Part shown: positions 1-9,659 of the stretch, in pieces
Layout of the letters: the number at the start of each line of letters is the position of its first letter
Position numbering within the stretch: the first letter of the stretch is position 1
Virus record (IMG/VR): IMGVR_UViG_3300028840_008160
Span: 62,001 to 126,000 of that record
DNA length: 64,000 bases
Direction: 5' to 3' (one strand)
Source of the DNA: a virus
Made by a program: the position numbers and the translations under genes
The notes under the pieces: model-generated
Seen by the model: only the letters and a program-made list of their open reading frames with translations
Database searches by the model: none
What the model was told of the DNA's origin: nothing

Positions 1-985
1 ACAGCTAGAAATAACAAACAACAACTACATGGCATATTGGGTTGTAGCTACAAACGATATACAATATCCATTAAAATCAATTCAGGGCTCTGTGCAGTAT
101 GCAAATCAAAATGATGCAATCAGTGGCGCAGGGACAGAATTAATTAATTTTGGTGATTTGCCGGCTAAAGAAATTAAAATATTATATAGGATAGTGTTAC
201 GTAGCAGTAATTCGTATACTGATGCTAGAAAATGCATTATAGTTGCAGTACAAGATTTTAGAAAATCATCATTTTCAACTAGTGCTTCACCATCTATAGT
301 GTCGCACGCTTTATTGCAAAATTTGGATTATGCAACAGCTGGTCATACAGGATTTGGAAGATTAGCATATACTACTACAACTAATCCAACAGTGAATAAT
401 GATGGAGTTGATACAGCTGGAATTGGTAGGCAATTTAGAGTCGGTGATTATTGGATTAACACAACAGCAGGTACATGGTGGGTTTGCGTCAATAATACGA
501 CCGGTGCTGCTGTATGGGTATTTGGAAAAGCTAGTCAAGTAACTACTGATGTGACAAATTTTAATCAAGTTCTTACTAGTGCAGACGACACAACGCAAAA
601 AGCATTAGATAAATTAGATGATTATTCGTATGATGAATATTATGAAGACGAAACATTGTTTTCTACTACTAGTGGCACATATGTAGAAGCAGCCACTTTC
701 ACTACTTCATCATTGCAGGCTGGAAATTATTTAATTACTTGTTTGATGGAGGGTGGGCCTGCACAAAAGGATAAAATTGGATTTTTTAGGTTTCAAGTAG
801 ACAATACAACAAATATTATTGAGACAACAACAGGTAGAACAGCAGATGCACCTTTATATATGGTGTGGACTGCTTTTAGAAGATTGGCGCTAGGCGCAGG
901 CACTCACACAATAGATTTGGATGTGTATACTGACAACACTTTCAACGTCAGAAGCATGAGAGTTCATATTAAACGCGTGAAATAA
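1..985 (+). CDS. Tail fibre-like protein, 5-prime truncated by window edge
   Basis: The reading frame is open from position 2 through the first ATG (29) with no stop. The bases before that ATG are an AAC-rich coding-like stretch without a ribosome binding site, so the true start probably lies outside the window. From ATG 29 there are 318 residues. Near residue 100 is LDYATAGHTGFGRL and near residue 190 is KALDKLDD, both short motifs common in phage tail and fibre proteins. The last ~100 residues look like a beta jelly-roll of the kind that ends trimeric fibres (alternating hydrophobics, LGAGTHTIDLDV). Role inferred: fibre or tail appendage. The specific receptor or attachment point cannot be seen. 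Confidence 0.6.
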   Translation, partial: QLEITNNNYMAYWVVATNDIQYPLKSIQGSVQYANQNDAISGAGTELINFGDLPAKEIKILYRIVLRSSNSYTDARKCIIVAVQDFRKSSFSTSASPSIVSHALLQNLDYATAGHTGFGRLAYTTTTNPTVNNDGVDTAGIGRQFRVGDYWINTTAGTWWVCVNNTTGAAVWVFGKASQVTTDVTNFNQVLTSADDTTQKALDKLDDYSYDEYYEDETLFSTTSGTYVEAATFTTSSLQAGNYLITCLMEGGPAQKDKIGFFRFQVDNTTNIIETTTGRTADAPLYMVWTAFRRLALGAGTHTIDLDVYTDNTFNVRSMRVHIKRVK

Positions 986-1001
986 GAGAAAAGAGTTTAA
1001 G

Positions 1002-1469
1002 ATGGCAGAATATCAGTTTACTAAAAGTGCTGTTAATTTGGAAAAGTTAGAGGCTGAAATAAAAACTAGCCCTAATATAAGCCAGGCTGCCAGTTATAGT
1101 CTTTATAAGGCACCTGACGTGCTGAAAATTACATTTACGATTGATTTAACTGCAGAAGAACAGACAGCACTGCAAGCTTTAGTTTCTGATCATTCTGTTT
1201 CAGATGTTGGAGAAGCAAAATTTTTGGTTAAAGAATATGATGCGTCTGGCAGACGTATTATTCGTGAAACTTGGTATAACACAGATAATGGTGATGGCAC
1301 TTATTCAGGAAAAGTGACTGAAAACGCATATATTTATAATAACGGTAAACTTGAAAAACGAAAAGAAAAGCGATTTTGGTTGGATGGAACAGAAGATATT
1401 GATAAAGAATGGGATTATTTTGTCGATGGTAATGAAAAAGTTATAGAGAAATTAGTTGAAGGAGTATAA
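1002..1469 (+). CDS. Hypothetical protein, 155 aa, in structural cluster
   Basis: I do not recognise a family. The protein is acidic, with a beta-rich C-terminal half that reads like a repeated sheet (YSGKVTENAYIYNNGKLEKRKEKRFW). The start has a purine-rich leader (AGAGAAAAGAG). It sits 16 bases after the fibre-like gene and 2 bases before the next gene, so the three are almost certainly co-transcribed. Position suggests a small virion or fibre-associated protein. No signal peptide or membrane segment is visible. Confidence 0.6.
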   Translation: MAEYQFTKSAVNLEKLEAEIKTSPNISQAASYSLYKAPDVLKITFTIDLTAEEQTALQALVSDHSVSDVGEAKFLVKEYDASGRRIIRETWYNTDNGDGTYSGKVTENAYIYNNGKLEKRKEKRFWLDGTEDIDKEWDYFVDGNEKVIEKLVEGV

Positions 1470-1471
1470 CA

Positions 1472-2122
1472 ATGGAGCAAAAGGGCTTGATTTTACCACA
1501 AATAAATGCAAATGGACAATACGTTGTTCAGGTTAGAGAAGAAAATGTCGAAACTGGTGGGCATTATCAAGCGCAAAGTTTCGAATTGGCTATTCCTGCA
1601 GAAACAGGTTGGCAATCATTAGAATTTTCCTATCCGATACCAATTGGATTGTTAGCTGCAAGAGCTCATGTAACTGACGAAATGCATGGAGATGTCATTG
1701 AATGTGTTGTAGCACCAGATACAGTTATAGGTGCGATTACAGCAGACGTAAGTGTCGACGACACCGTAATTAGTGTGCAACAGTCAGTAATAGATAATAC
1801 TGAAATTGGATTTTTTGTAACACTAGATGATACTACGAATAAAAATGAATTAAAACGTATTGTTTCAATTGATTCAGAAAATTTGCAAATTACTGTAGAA
1901 GATGCTGCGACGCAAGCATTTGCAGCTGCCACGCCGACATATGTAAAGCAAGGTGTTTATTATGTACCTGTATTGACTTTGGTTAAAGGTCACAATCTAG
2001 ATTTAGGTACAGCAAAAATTGGTTCTAGTTATGTGCCTGCAAATACAACAATGCGTTTACGATATAACAATATTACTGGCACAGCTAAAACTTTTTCATT
2101 CATCTTTGAATACTTGTATTAA
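1472..2122 (+). CDS. Hypothetical structural protein, 216 aa
   Basis: No family recognised. The sequence is almost entirely beta-type. It has a middle segment (about residues 85-150) resembling small beta-barrel modules of phage tail proteins, with VDDTVISV, GFFVTLDD and KRIVSIDSENLQITVEDA. It has no cysteine-rich motif, membrane span or catalytic signature. A strong GAAGGAG site precedes the ATG. It follows the 155-aa gene by two bases. A virion surface or fibre accessory role is inferred from context only. Confidence 0.6.
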   Translation: MEQKGLILPQINANGQYVVQVREENVETGGHYQAQSFELAIPAETGWQSLEFSYPIPIGLLAARAHVTDEMHGDVIECVVAPDTVIGAITADVSVDDTVISVQQSVIDNTEIGFFVTLDDTTNKNELKRIVSIDSENLQITVEDAATQAFAAATPTYVKQGVYYVPVLTLVKGHNLDLGTAKIGSSYVPANTTMRLRYNNITGTAKTFSFIFEYLY

Positions 2123-2134
2123 TAGGAGAATATT

Positions 2135-2278
2135 ATGCCTGGTCAAGAAGGTGTAGCTGGGGCATTTAATCAAGATTTCAATGATGATTTTGATGTGTAT
2201 AGACCAGAGAAGATAATGAAAGTTGTCGAAATAGATCAGCAGATGGGCCAGCAAAAAGGTAATAATACGACCGACTAA
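2135..2278 (+). CDS. Small hypothetical protein, 47 aa
   Basis: A short ORF beginning MPGQEGVAGAFNQDF and ending KGNNTTD fills the gap between two structural genes. AGGAG at 2124-2128 sits seven bases before the ATG, and the stop merges into the GGGAG site of the following gene. The product is hydrophilic and acidic with no membrane segment. The spacing on both sides and the ribosome site are the evidence that it is real; function unknown. Confidence 0.6.
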   Translation: MPGQEGVAGAFNQDFNDDFDVYRPEKIMKVVEIDQQMGQQKGNNTTD

Positions 2279-2289
2279 GGGAGCAATAA

Positions 2290-5200
2290 ATGGAAGGTAA
2301 GAAGAGTACTGACAAATGGTTTCCCGTAATTTTAGTTGATGAGAATAATTACAAAACGCCTGAAACGGGTAAAGCATTTGGCGACATTACTGTAAAGTAC
2401 TCATATGAAGCGGCGACGTCTGCCACGACTGCGACGATTACTGTTAGCGACTGGACTGAAGTTGGTGAAGGAAACTATTGGGTGCAACTTGGTAATCCAG
2501 AGTTTGCTAATGAAGGAAAATATCAAGTCGAAGTTCAATGTACTGGTTGTTATACATATAGATTTCCTGTTGAAGTGACGGACAAGACATTTGCTGAAGT
2601 TACTGATATTATTGACACATTAAATACTAATATTGGTACTCCTACAGCACTTGATGGTGGATCTGCTACTATCGCTTCTAATTTGGTAAAGCTGGCTGAT
2701 GACAACGACGGTGCCAGTTATGATGCCACGACTGATAGTCAAAGAGCTATTAGATCAGCAATTGATGTCGTTGATGGCAATGTAGATGATATATTAGTAG
2801 ACACTAATGAAATACAAGGCAAATTACCAACAAACTATATCATGGGTTCATCAGTACAGACTGATAAGGATGACGAGATAGATGCTATTCTTGTTGATAC
2901 AAATGAGATACAAGGCAAGTTGCCGACGAATTACATAATGGGATCATCTGTACAGTCTGATAAAGATGACGAAATAGATTCAATTAAATCAACTGTCGAC
3001 ACAAATTTGGATACTACAGTATCAAGCCGAGCTGCTCCCGGTGATGCAATGGATCTTGTAGCTGATGCTATTAAAGCAACAACTTATGATGAATCAACTG
3101 CTTATCCTATAACGGACGCTGATACTGGGGCAACAAGAATTGCTAGAACCGGCGCTGATGGCGACACGTTAGAAACGCTGTCTGATCAGATTGATGGTGT
3201 GCAGACTAGCGTTGACGGCATCCAAAACAACACTAGATTCGTAGCTACTGTCCCAACAAACATGCTAGTGCCGGATACTGGCACGACAATGTACAAGATT
3301 ACGGTACATTTCTATGATTCAGATGGTAACATGGAAGATCCGGATAACAACGAGATTGATGTCTTGTACGAGAGCGTTGATGGTACTGATAAGGATGCAT
3401 TTTTTGATGATGCTGGCGGTATAACTGGAGCTACTGCTGGAACTATCGATGCTAACATGTGGAAGATGGTTAGGATCAGTACTGGCGTTTATGAGACGTA
3501 CTACAAACTTCCTAATACTGAAACTCCTGAACAGTGGACTGCTTCATTCAAGCTCGAAGAAGCTTCGACGTTACTTCAATACGCTCGCAGCACGAATGTA
3601 GTTGATGAGAATCCTGGATCGATTACTCTGGCTGACAATACCACGAACAAAGACATTATCGCAGAAGCTTTGAAGGAACGTGATGTATCAGGCACTGGCG
3701 CTGTCTCTGGGTCGATCTACAAAGACATTAATGACAATATTGATGCCAATGAGACCAAGATTGACAATGTTCAGACAGATGTGACGTCAATACTAGCTGA
3801 TACTAATGAAATTCAAGGCAAATTGCCGACAAATTACATTATGGGGTCATCAGTACAGACTGATAAAGACGACGAGATAGATGCGATTCTTGCTGACACT
3901 AATGAAATGCAAGGTAAATTACCGACTAACAATATTATGGGATCAAGCGATAAAGATAATCATGATACAGATATTGATGCTATTTTAGTTGATACAAACG
4001 AGATGCAAGGCAAATTGCCGACAAATAATATTATGGGTTCAAGTGATAAAGCTGATTATGATGACAATATTACTAATATTGAAACTATCGTGACAAATGT
4101 TTCAAATAATACAAGATTTGCAGCGTCATATCCGACACAAGCTATTATTCCAGCTACAGGTAATGATGTAATAGAATTAGCAGCATATTTTTATAATTTC
4201 ACGGGTGACATGGAAGATCCTGATAGTTTAGAAATTGCAATAGTTTTAGAAGATGTGTCAGGGACTGCAAAGACCGCGTTGTATGATGATTATGCTTTAA
4301 CTACACCTGCTACTGTATCATCGACATTTCCTGGTTTTTACAAAATGATTCGTCAAGGACAGGGTCGATATAGAATTTATTATGCTGTGCCTAGCACTGA
4401 AATGCCTGAACAGTGGTCTATCAAATATATTTTGAATGAAAATTCTACAACATTACGATATCAATATGTAATGGGTATCGTTGACGCTGCTTCTGTTACT
4501 GGTAGCGTGACATTGGCTGACACTGGGACAAATAGAGACATTATTGCAGAATCATTGAAAACTCAAGATGTTTCATCTACGGCAGCAGTTACTGGATCAG
4601 TTTATGACGATATAATGGATAATATAGATGCTAATGAAACAAAGATTGACAATGTTCAAACTGACGTGACAGCAATTTTAGCAGACACGAATGAGATACA
4701 AGTCAAATTGCCAACTAATAATATTATGGGTTCAAGTGATAAGTCAGATCATGATGACGAAATTGCAGCTATTCTTGTTGATACTAACGAAATGCAAGGC
4801 AAATTGCCGACAAACAACATTATGGGTTCTAGTGATAAAGATAATCACGATACTGATATTGATGCTATTCTTATTGACACTAATGAAATGCAAGGTAAGT
4901 TGCCAACGAATAATATTATGGGTTCGAGCGATAAAGCAGATTACAACGATAATATTACAAATATTGAAACAAGAATTGGAACTCCTGTTGCATTAGACGG
5001 TGGTTCGGCTACTGTATCTAGCATGCTGACTAAGATGGCTGATGATAATGGCGGTGCTAGTTTTGATGCTACTACAGATAGTCAAACAGCTATTGCTGAT
5101 AATATAGCTAAAATAATTCCAATTGATAATTTAGCTACTAGTCAAGCATTAAATTCTGGTGTGATTGATGTTGGTAGTTATACTGATACTCATACAATAA

Positions 5201-7164
5201 ATTCAGTTTATTTCAGATTATCACCGACAGGAGCAGCTGTAATCAACGTAGATTTAGGATTTACAGCTGCTGCTGATCAATCGACAATAAAATTAATGAT
5301 TGTTGGAAGATATCAAGTAACATCACCAACTGCAGGAAAGTATGTTAATGTGTTTGTGTATAATCATAATACTGCAGTATTTGATCAATTATCGGGCACA
5401 ACTACTAGATTTAATCATAATACTGTTGATGAAGCAAGAACATTTTTCTTACTTCCTGAACACGTGAATCCTTCATCACCGTATGATGTAACAATAAGAT
5501 TTATTTCAAGTGATACAAATGTAGCATCTGATTTATATCTTGATTATGTTAATGTTATTACGGTATCTGCTGCAGCTACTACTCCTGCAGAGGCAGCTAA
5601 AGCGGTTTGGGATCATCCATTGACTAATTTAGAGGATCAATTATCAGCTGGTGGTATATTGAGATCGTCTGGTGGACTTGTGTTTACTGAAGTTATTGCT
5701 GTTACAGATGCAAAAACATTTCGTATTGGTGCAAATCCTCCCGGAGGATCTGGTGCTGTCTGGATTGATCATGTATTGGTTTTTCATGATATATCTACAG
5801 GCGAATATCAATGCATACCAGTTCAGAGTGCAGATGCGTCTGGCAATATAGTTTTATATAGAAATTTATCAATAACACCTGTGATTGGAGATCAAGTTGC
5901 TATTTTAAATGAAACAATGGTAAAAGGACTGTCGACAAGTGCTGTTGATAGCATTGTTGATACTACATGGAATGAATTAAGAAGTGAACACATTAGTGCA
6001 GGGTCATTTGGTCAAGGAGTTGCTAGTGTACAAGGCAATGTAACTGGTAATGTTCAAGGCAATGTAGTTGGTTCTATAGGGTCATTAGCTACACAAGCAA
6101 AAGCAGATGTTAATGCTGAAGTTGATCAAGCTTTGCTTGATTATGATGCACCAACTAAAGCAGAATTAGATGCTGTTGAAGATAACATTCGTGGTGCAGA
6201 TAATGATAATCTTAAAACGTTATCTGATCAACTTGATTCAGTTCAAACATCGATTGATGGCATTTCAAATGTTACTAGATTGTCAGTGGCATTACCTGTT
6301 TATATGCAGCGGCCGTCATCAGGTGATAAGCCCATACTTGTTGAAGTTGCATTAAAAGATATTGATGGGAATATGGAAGATCCAGACAGCAATCAGTTAG
6401 CATTAACAGTATATAATTCGTCTGGAACTAATAGAAATACTTTCTTGTATCAAGATGTAGCTTTTACAACCCCGTTGGTTGCTGGAACTGGTACGTTTGT
6501 TGGATATAGACAATTGTTGAGAACTGGTACAGGTTTGTATAAGTTTTACTATCGATTGGCAGATTCTCATCCAGAAGAAGAATTGATATTCAAATTTGGT
6601 TGGGAAGAAAGTTCAATAGCGCTTTATGAGTATAGATCATCACAAGTAACTGATGCAGCAAGTGATATTTCTCAAATAGCATCTGATGTTACTGGTATTA
6701 AGGGTCAAACTGATAAGATAAGATTTGATGGTGCTGATAGAGTAATTACTGATGCTGAAGCAATATCTGCATCAACTACAGCAGCTGATCAGTTACAAGC
6801 AAATATTTCTAAATTAGATGTAAATGTTTCAACTAGATCTAGTCATACGGCTGCTCAGGCAGGGACAGATGCTGCAAGCAAGATATTGGTAACTCCAGCT
6901 AATAAACTTGGTACTGATGTTAGTGGTCGTATTGAAATATCTGGAACAAAAAATACGTTAGATGTGTTAGAAGATATTTCAGTTAGCGATATTTTAAGTG
7001 GTAATGTTGATGGAAAAACTGTCGAGGCTGTACTAGAAGTGCTGCTGTCATATTCACAAGGTAAGATAATAAAATCAGGAAGCAATTATACGTACTATAA
7101 GCAAGACAATGCGACATCGTTGTTTACATTGACAGCGTCACCAACTAGTAGGACTAGGTCATAA
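2290..7164 (+). CDS. Giant repeat-containing tail or fibre protein, 1624 aa
   Basis: A modular structural protein. Residues 1-100 form a beta domain (WFPVILVDENNY onward). A 32-residue unit (DTNEIQGKLPTN-IMGSS) occurs eight times in three arrays beginning at residues 171, 504 and 799, and is likely helical or coiled coil. An Ig-like domain with the signature GNMEDPDNNEI occurs three times, starting near residues 313, 606 and 1327. A short GTP-ALDGGSAT element occurs near residues 116 and 897. Residues about 1130-1215 form another beta domain. Ig domains alternating with coiled coil suggest a long trimeric appendage. GGGAG precedes the ATG, and the stop overlaps the next start (TAATG). The attachment site on the virion is unknown. 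Confidence 0.7.
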   Translation: MEGKKSTDKWFPVILVDENNYKTPETGKAFGDITVKYSYEAATSATTATITVSDWTEVGEGNYWVQLGNPEFANEGKYQVEVQCTGCYTYRFPVEVTDKTFAEVTDIIDTLNTNIGTPTALDGGSATIASNLVKLADDNDGASYDATTDSQRAIRSAIDVVDGNVDDILVDTNEIQGKLPTNYIMGSSVQTDKDDEIDAILVDTNEIQGKLPTNYIMGSSVQSDKDDEIDSIKSTVDTNLDTTVSSRAAPGDAMDLVADAIKATTYDESTAYPITDADTGATRIARTGADGDTLETLSDQIDGVQTSVDGIQNNTRFVATVPTNMLVPDTGTTMYKITVHFYDSDGNMEDPDNNEIDVLYESVDGTDKDAFFDDAGGITGATAGTIDANMWKMVRISTGVYETYYKLPNTETPEQWTASFKLEEASTLLQYARSTNVVDENPGSITLADNTTNKDIIAEALKERDVSGTGAVSGSIYKDINDNIDANETKIDNVQTDVTSILADTNEIQGKLPTNYIMGSSVQTDKDDEIDAILADTNEMQGKLPTNNIMGSSDKDNHDTDIDAILVDTNEMQGKLPTNNIMGSSDKADYDDNITNIETIVTNVSNNTRFAASYPTQAIIPATGNDVIELAAYFYNFTGDMEDPDSLEIAIVLEDVSGTAKTALYDDYALTTPATVSSTFPGFYKMIRQGQGRYRIYYAVPSTEMPEQWSIKYILNENSTTLRYQYVMGIVDAASVTGSVTLADTGTNRDIIAESLKTQDVSSTAAVTGSVYDDIMDNIDANETKIDNVQTDVTAILADTNEIQVKLPTNNIMGSSDKSDHDDEIAAILVDTNEMQGKLPTNNIMGSSDKDNHDTDIDAILIDTNEMQGKLPTNNIMGSSDKADYNDNITNIETRIGTPVALDGGSATVSSMLTKMADDNGGASFDATTDSQTAIADNIAKIIPIDNLATSQALNSGVIDVGSYTDTHTINSVYFRLSPTGAAVINVDLGFTAAADQSTIKLMIVGRYQVTSPTAGKYVNVFVYNHNTAVFDQLSGTTTRFNHNTVDEARTFFLLPEHVNPSSPYDVTIRFISSDTNVASDLYLDYVNVITVSAAATTPAEAAKAVWDHPLTNLEDQLSAGGILRSSGGLVFTEVIAVTDAKTFRIGANPPGGSGAVWIDHVLVFHDISTGEYQCIPVQSADASGNIVLYRNLSITPVIGDQVAILNETMVKGLSTSAVDSIVDTTWNELRSEHISAGSFGQGVASVQGNVTGNVQGNVVGSIGSLATQAKADVNAEVDQALLDYDAPTKAELDAVEDNIRGADNDNLKTLSDQLDSVQTSIDGISNVTRLSVALPVYMQRPSSGDKPILVEVALKDIDGNMEDPDSNQLALTVYNSSGTNRNTFLYQDVAFTTPLVAGTGTFVGYRQLLRTGTGLYKFYYRLADSHPEEELIFKFGWEESSIALYEYRSSQVTDAASDISQIASDVTGIKGQTDKIRFDGADRVITDAEAISASTTAADQLQANISKLDVNVSTRSSHTAAQAGTDAASKILVTPANKLGTDVSGRIEISGTKNTLDVLEDISVSDILSGNVDGKTVEAVLEVLLSYSQGKIIKSGSNYTYYKQDNATSLFTLTASPTSRTRS
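2800..2991 (+). repeat. 96-bp coding repeat, array 1 (2 copies)
   Basis: Two tandem in-frame 96-bp units starting at 2800 and 2896, each encoding DTNEIQGKLPTNYIMGSS and a charged tail. The two proteins are nearly identical but the DNA differs at many third positions, so the duplication is not recent or is held by protein-level selection. Confidence 0.85.
3799..4086 (+). repeat. 96-bp coding repeat, array 2 (3 copies)
   Basis: Three in-frame units at 3799, 3895 and 3991. The first keeps the VQTDKDDEID tail of array 1. The later ones carry the DKDNHDTDID-type tail seen again in array 3. Confidence 0.85.
4684..4971 (+). repeat. 96-bp coding repeat, array 3 (3 copies)
   Basis: Three in-frame units at 4684, 4780 and 4876. 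Array 3 begins 885 bp after array 2 with one Ig-like domain between, so a larger Ig-plus-array block was duplicated as well. Confidence 0.85.
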
Positions 7165-8753
7165 TGGCTGGCTTAGTTAGTGATTATGTATCAACTTTTA
7201 CTGGTGGATGGTTTAATCTTGATGGTGAACTACCCACTGTAGAAGATACATTTACTGGCGGTTGGTGGGAAACTGCAAATGGCCCTGGTGATTTAATTTA
7301 CCAGGGCTCTGAAGTCGATGGGCCTGGAGTTAAAGTCGGTGTTAGTGTTGACAGCGAATTGCTTTATCCAGGGTCTGAAATTGATGGAAATGGTACAGAA
7401 GTTGTTGAAGCAGATGTATTGCTATTGTATCAAGATTCTGAAATTGAAGGATACGGTGCTAGAGTAAGCGATTCTACTTCATCAACATTAGACAAACAAG
7501 ATTCTGAGATTATAAGCACAGGTGTTAGAGTTGGTGAAGCAACAGTTATATTAGAGAAACAAGATTCTGAGATAGTTGGTGTTGGTGTAAAAATCGGTGT
7601 TACGACTGTAATTCTTAATAAGCAAGATTCAGAAATTGATGGTGACGGAATAAAAATTGGTGTTGATTCTGGTGTATTACAATACCAAGGCTCTGAAATT
7701 GATAGTGACGGAATTAAAATTAGTGTAAGTGCTTTAATAATTAATAAAGAAGATTCTGAGATTGAATGCGACGGCATACGTATTGTACCGACGACGGTTT
7801 TATTAGTAAAGCAAGATTCAGAAATAATTAGCACTGGTGCAAGAGTTATTGAAGGTAGTGGTTTATTAGTTTATCAAGATTCTGAAATTGATGGTACTGG
7901 CGCTAGAGTTTCTACTGGTTCTGGTGTGTTGATCTATCAAGGTTCAGAGATTGATGGATTAGGTGAAAAGTTATACACCGGTATAGCATTACTCAATAAA
8001 CAAAATTCTCAAATTTTAGCCAATGGTGTGAAAATTGGCGAAGCTGTTGTTATTTTAGAAAAGCAAGATTCAGAAATAGATAGTACTGGATATAAGATTG
8101 GATTAAGCACATCTAGTTTGCTCATATACCAAGGTTCAGAGATCGAAGGAACTGGCGACAAACTAGCATCTGGTGAAGGAATACTTGATTATCAAGGGTC
8201 TGTAATTGTTGGAACTGGTGGCATTGCTCAATACTTAATATATCAAGGTTCTGAAATTGTTGCGACTGGTATTAAGATTAATTATGGTAGTGGTTTACTT
8301 ATTTATGGTGGATCAGATATTAAAGGTTTTGGTCAAGGCGCAGGTCCTTGTGATGCATTAACGATTTATTTTGAGAAAAATGGTCAACCATTTGATCCAT
8401 TTTCTGTACGTTATACTATTTATGATCCTTGTGGCAACATTGTACGAGGACAAGAAAATCGAGAAGCAGATTGGGCTGATATCGGGTCTTATTATGCGCT
8501 TGCTAATTTTCTTTGTTCACCGACAGCAAATAGTATAATGCCAGGCATATATAAAATTGTTTGGATGATACAGGAAACTTACATTAGTCAGTTAATATCA
8601 AAAGCTAATACATTCTCTGTGTATCATGATAGAAGAGAAGGATGTCAGATTAGAGATGATATTACATCGACAGATGGCGAAGGTCAATTACAATCTGGTA
8701 CTTGTAATACGCCCGAATATGGTGATACAACAACCTGTGGTTGTCAAACATAG
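7164..8753 (+). CDS. Repeat protein with 17 short beta repeats and an Ig-like C-terminus
   Basis: 529 aa. Residues about 46-390 are 17 consecutive units of about 21 residues with the consensus L-YQ-(D/G)SEI-G-G-(K/R)(I/V), ending in a hydrophobic pair. This looks like a beta-solenoid or repetitive beta-sheet shaft. Residues about 395-500 form a beta domain (FEKNGQPFDPFSVRYTIYDP ... GSYY ... G-YKIVW) that matches the N-terminal domain of the next gene. The tail has several cysteines (last residues TTCGCQT). The start overlaps the previous stop as TAATG. Inferred to be an extended virion decoration or appendage. I know no named family for the repeat. Confidence 0.65.
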   Translation: MAGLVSDYVSTFTGGWFNLDGELPTVEDTFTGGWWETANGPGDLIYQGSEVDGPGVKVGVSVDSELLYPGSEIDGNGTEVVEADVLLLYQDSEIEGYGARVSDSTSSTLDKQDSEIISTGVRVGEATVILEKQDSEIVGVGVKIGVTTVILNKQDSEIDGDGIKIGVDSGVLQYQGSEIDSDGIKISVSALIINKEDSEIECDGIRIVPTTVLLVKQDSEIISTGARVIEGSGLLVYQDSEIDGTGARVSTGSGVLIYQGSEIDGLGEKLYTGIALLNKQNSQILANGVKIGEAVVILEKQDSEIDSTGYKIGLSTSSLLIYQGSEIEGTGDKLASGEGILDYQGSVIVGTGGIAQYLIYQGSEIVATGIKINYGSGLLIYGGSDIKGFGQGAGPCDALTIYFEKNGQPFDPFSVRYTIYDPCGNIVRGQENREADWADIGSYYALANFLCSPTANSIMPGIYKIVWMIQETYISQLISKANTFSVYHDRREGCQIRDDITSTDGEGQLQSGTCNTPEYGDTTTCGCQT

Positions 8754-8761
8754 GAGCATAA

Positions 8762-9658
8762 ATGAATGCATTGAGACGCGGTGATACGACAGGTAAAGAG
8801 AATCTAAACATCTTTACATATGATCAAGCTGGTCGGTTAAAAGATCCTTATAGCATCGTGTTTGATTTATATAGAGTTAATGATGCCGGTCCTGATGAAT
8901 TGATTGGTGCAGCTGATAGACTTCCCATTAAGTTTGCAGTAGGCAGTTATTTTGCACCGTGGAAAATTGATGATGATGAACCACTCGGTCGACATAAAAT
9001 TACATGGAAGATTCGTGATACTGCCACAAGTAATGTTATATCAAATTCTGAAGAATTTGAAATAGTGTCACGATTGACTGTAATAAATGAAGAGTATCCT
9101 GAGTCAATCAAGCGATTGATTAAAAAACTTAGAGTTAAACTTAGAGATATTCATCCTGATCGTGATTATCATTTTGCTCCGCCTAGTAGTGAACAAGAGA
9201 TTGCTGGTTTTACTGAAACTAGAGGTTATCGGTGGCCAGATGAACAATTAGTAAATCATCTTGAGGACGCGTCAAATTATATAAATTTGTGGCCACCAGC
9301 AACAGATTACGTGTTGCAAACATATCCAAAAGCATGGGAACCGTTAATGCTTTTGGAAGCACAAGTTTATGCGCTTTATGATTTGGCGATTTTATGGGCA
9401 GCAGAAGAGTTCAACTATAGTTTGGCTGGTGTTAGTCTTGATATACGCCGGTCTGACAAATATTCTGGGTTGGCAAATCAAATGCAAGGTATGGTTGACA
9501 AGCGTTTAGAAATGGCTAAGAAACGTGTTCTTTGCACTGTTGGTTTGCGTCAGGATAGATACACTTATAGTCGTGGTGCTGCTCTTGGTCCGTGGACATC
9601 TGGTCAAAATATTAAGCGTTGGACTGGTTCACGATTTAATAGAATAATGTTGGGGTAA
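8762..9658 (+). CDS. Structural protein with connector-like C-terminal domain, 298 aa
   Basis: Residues 1-105 repeat the beta domain that ends the preceding protein (YDQAGRLKDPYSIVFDLYRV, then GSYFAPW and KITWKIRD). Residues about 110-298 are mostly helical and resemble head-tail connector or neck proteins of large phages (YRWPDEQLVNHLEDA, LWPPATDY, ILWAAEEF). The shared domain suggests it contacts or forms the attachment point for the neighbouring 529-aa repeat protein. AGGAG stands before the ATG. The connector assignment is by overall pattern, not by a diagnostic motif. Confidence 0.55.
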   Translation: MNALRRGDTTGKENLNIFTYDQAGRLKDPYSIVFDLYRVNDAGPDELIGAADRLPIKFAVGSYFAPWKIDDDEPLGRHKITWKIRDTATSNVISNSEEFEIVSRLTVINEEYPESIKRLIKKLRVKLRDIHPDRDYHFAPPSSEQEIAGFTETRGYRWPDEQLVNHLEDASNYINLWPPATDYVLQTYPKAWEPLMLLEAQVYALYDLAILWAAEEFNYSLAGVSLDIRRSDKYSGLANQMQGMVDKRLEMAKKRVLCTVGLRQDRYTYSRGAALGPWTSGQNIKRWTGSRFNRIMLG

Positions 9659-9659
9659 T

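Noticed and set aside
2800-4971. Regularly spaced repeats that could suggest a CRISPR array
   Set aside because: Units are tandem, in frame, without unique spacers and diverged at third codon positions; they are protein repeats.
4691-4996. Alternative + frame inside the 96-bp repeat array
   Set aside because: Its apparent repetition only mirrors the DNA repeats of the true frame; composition is unlike neighbours and it has no start signal.
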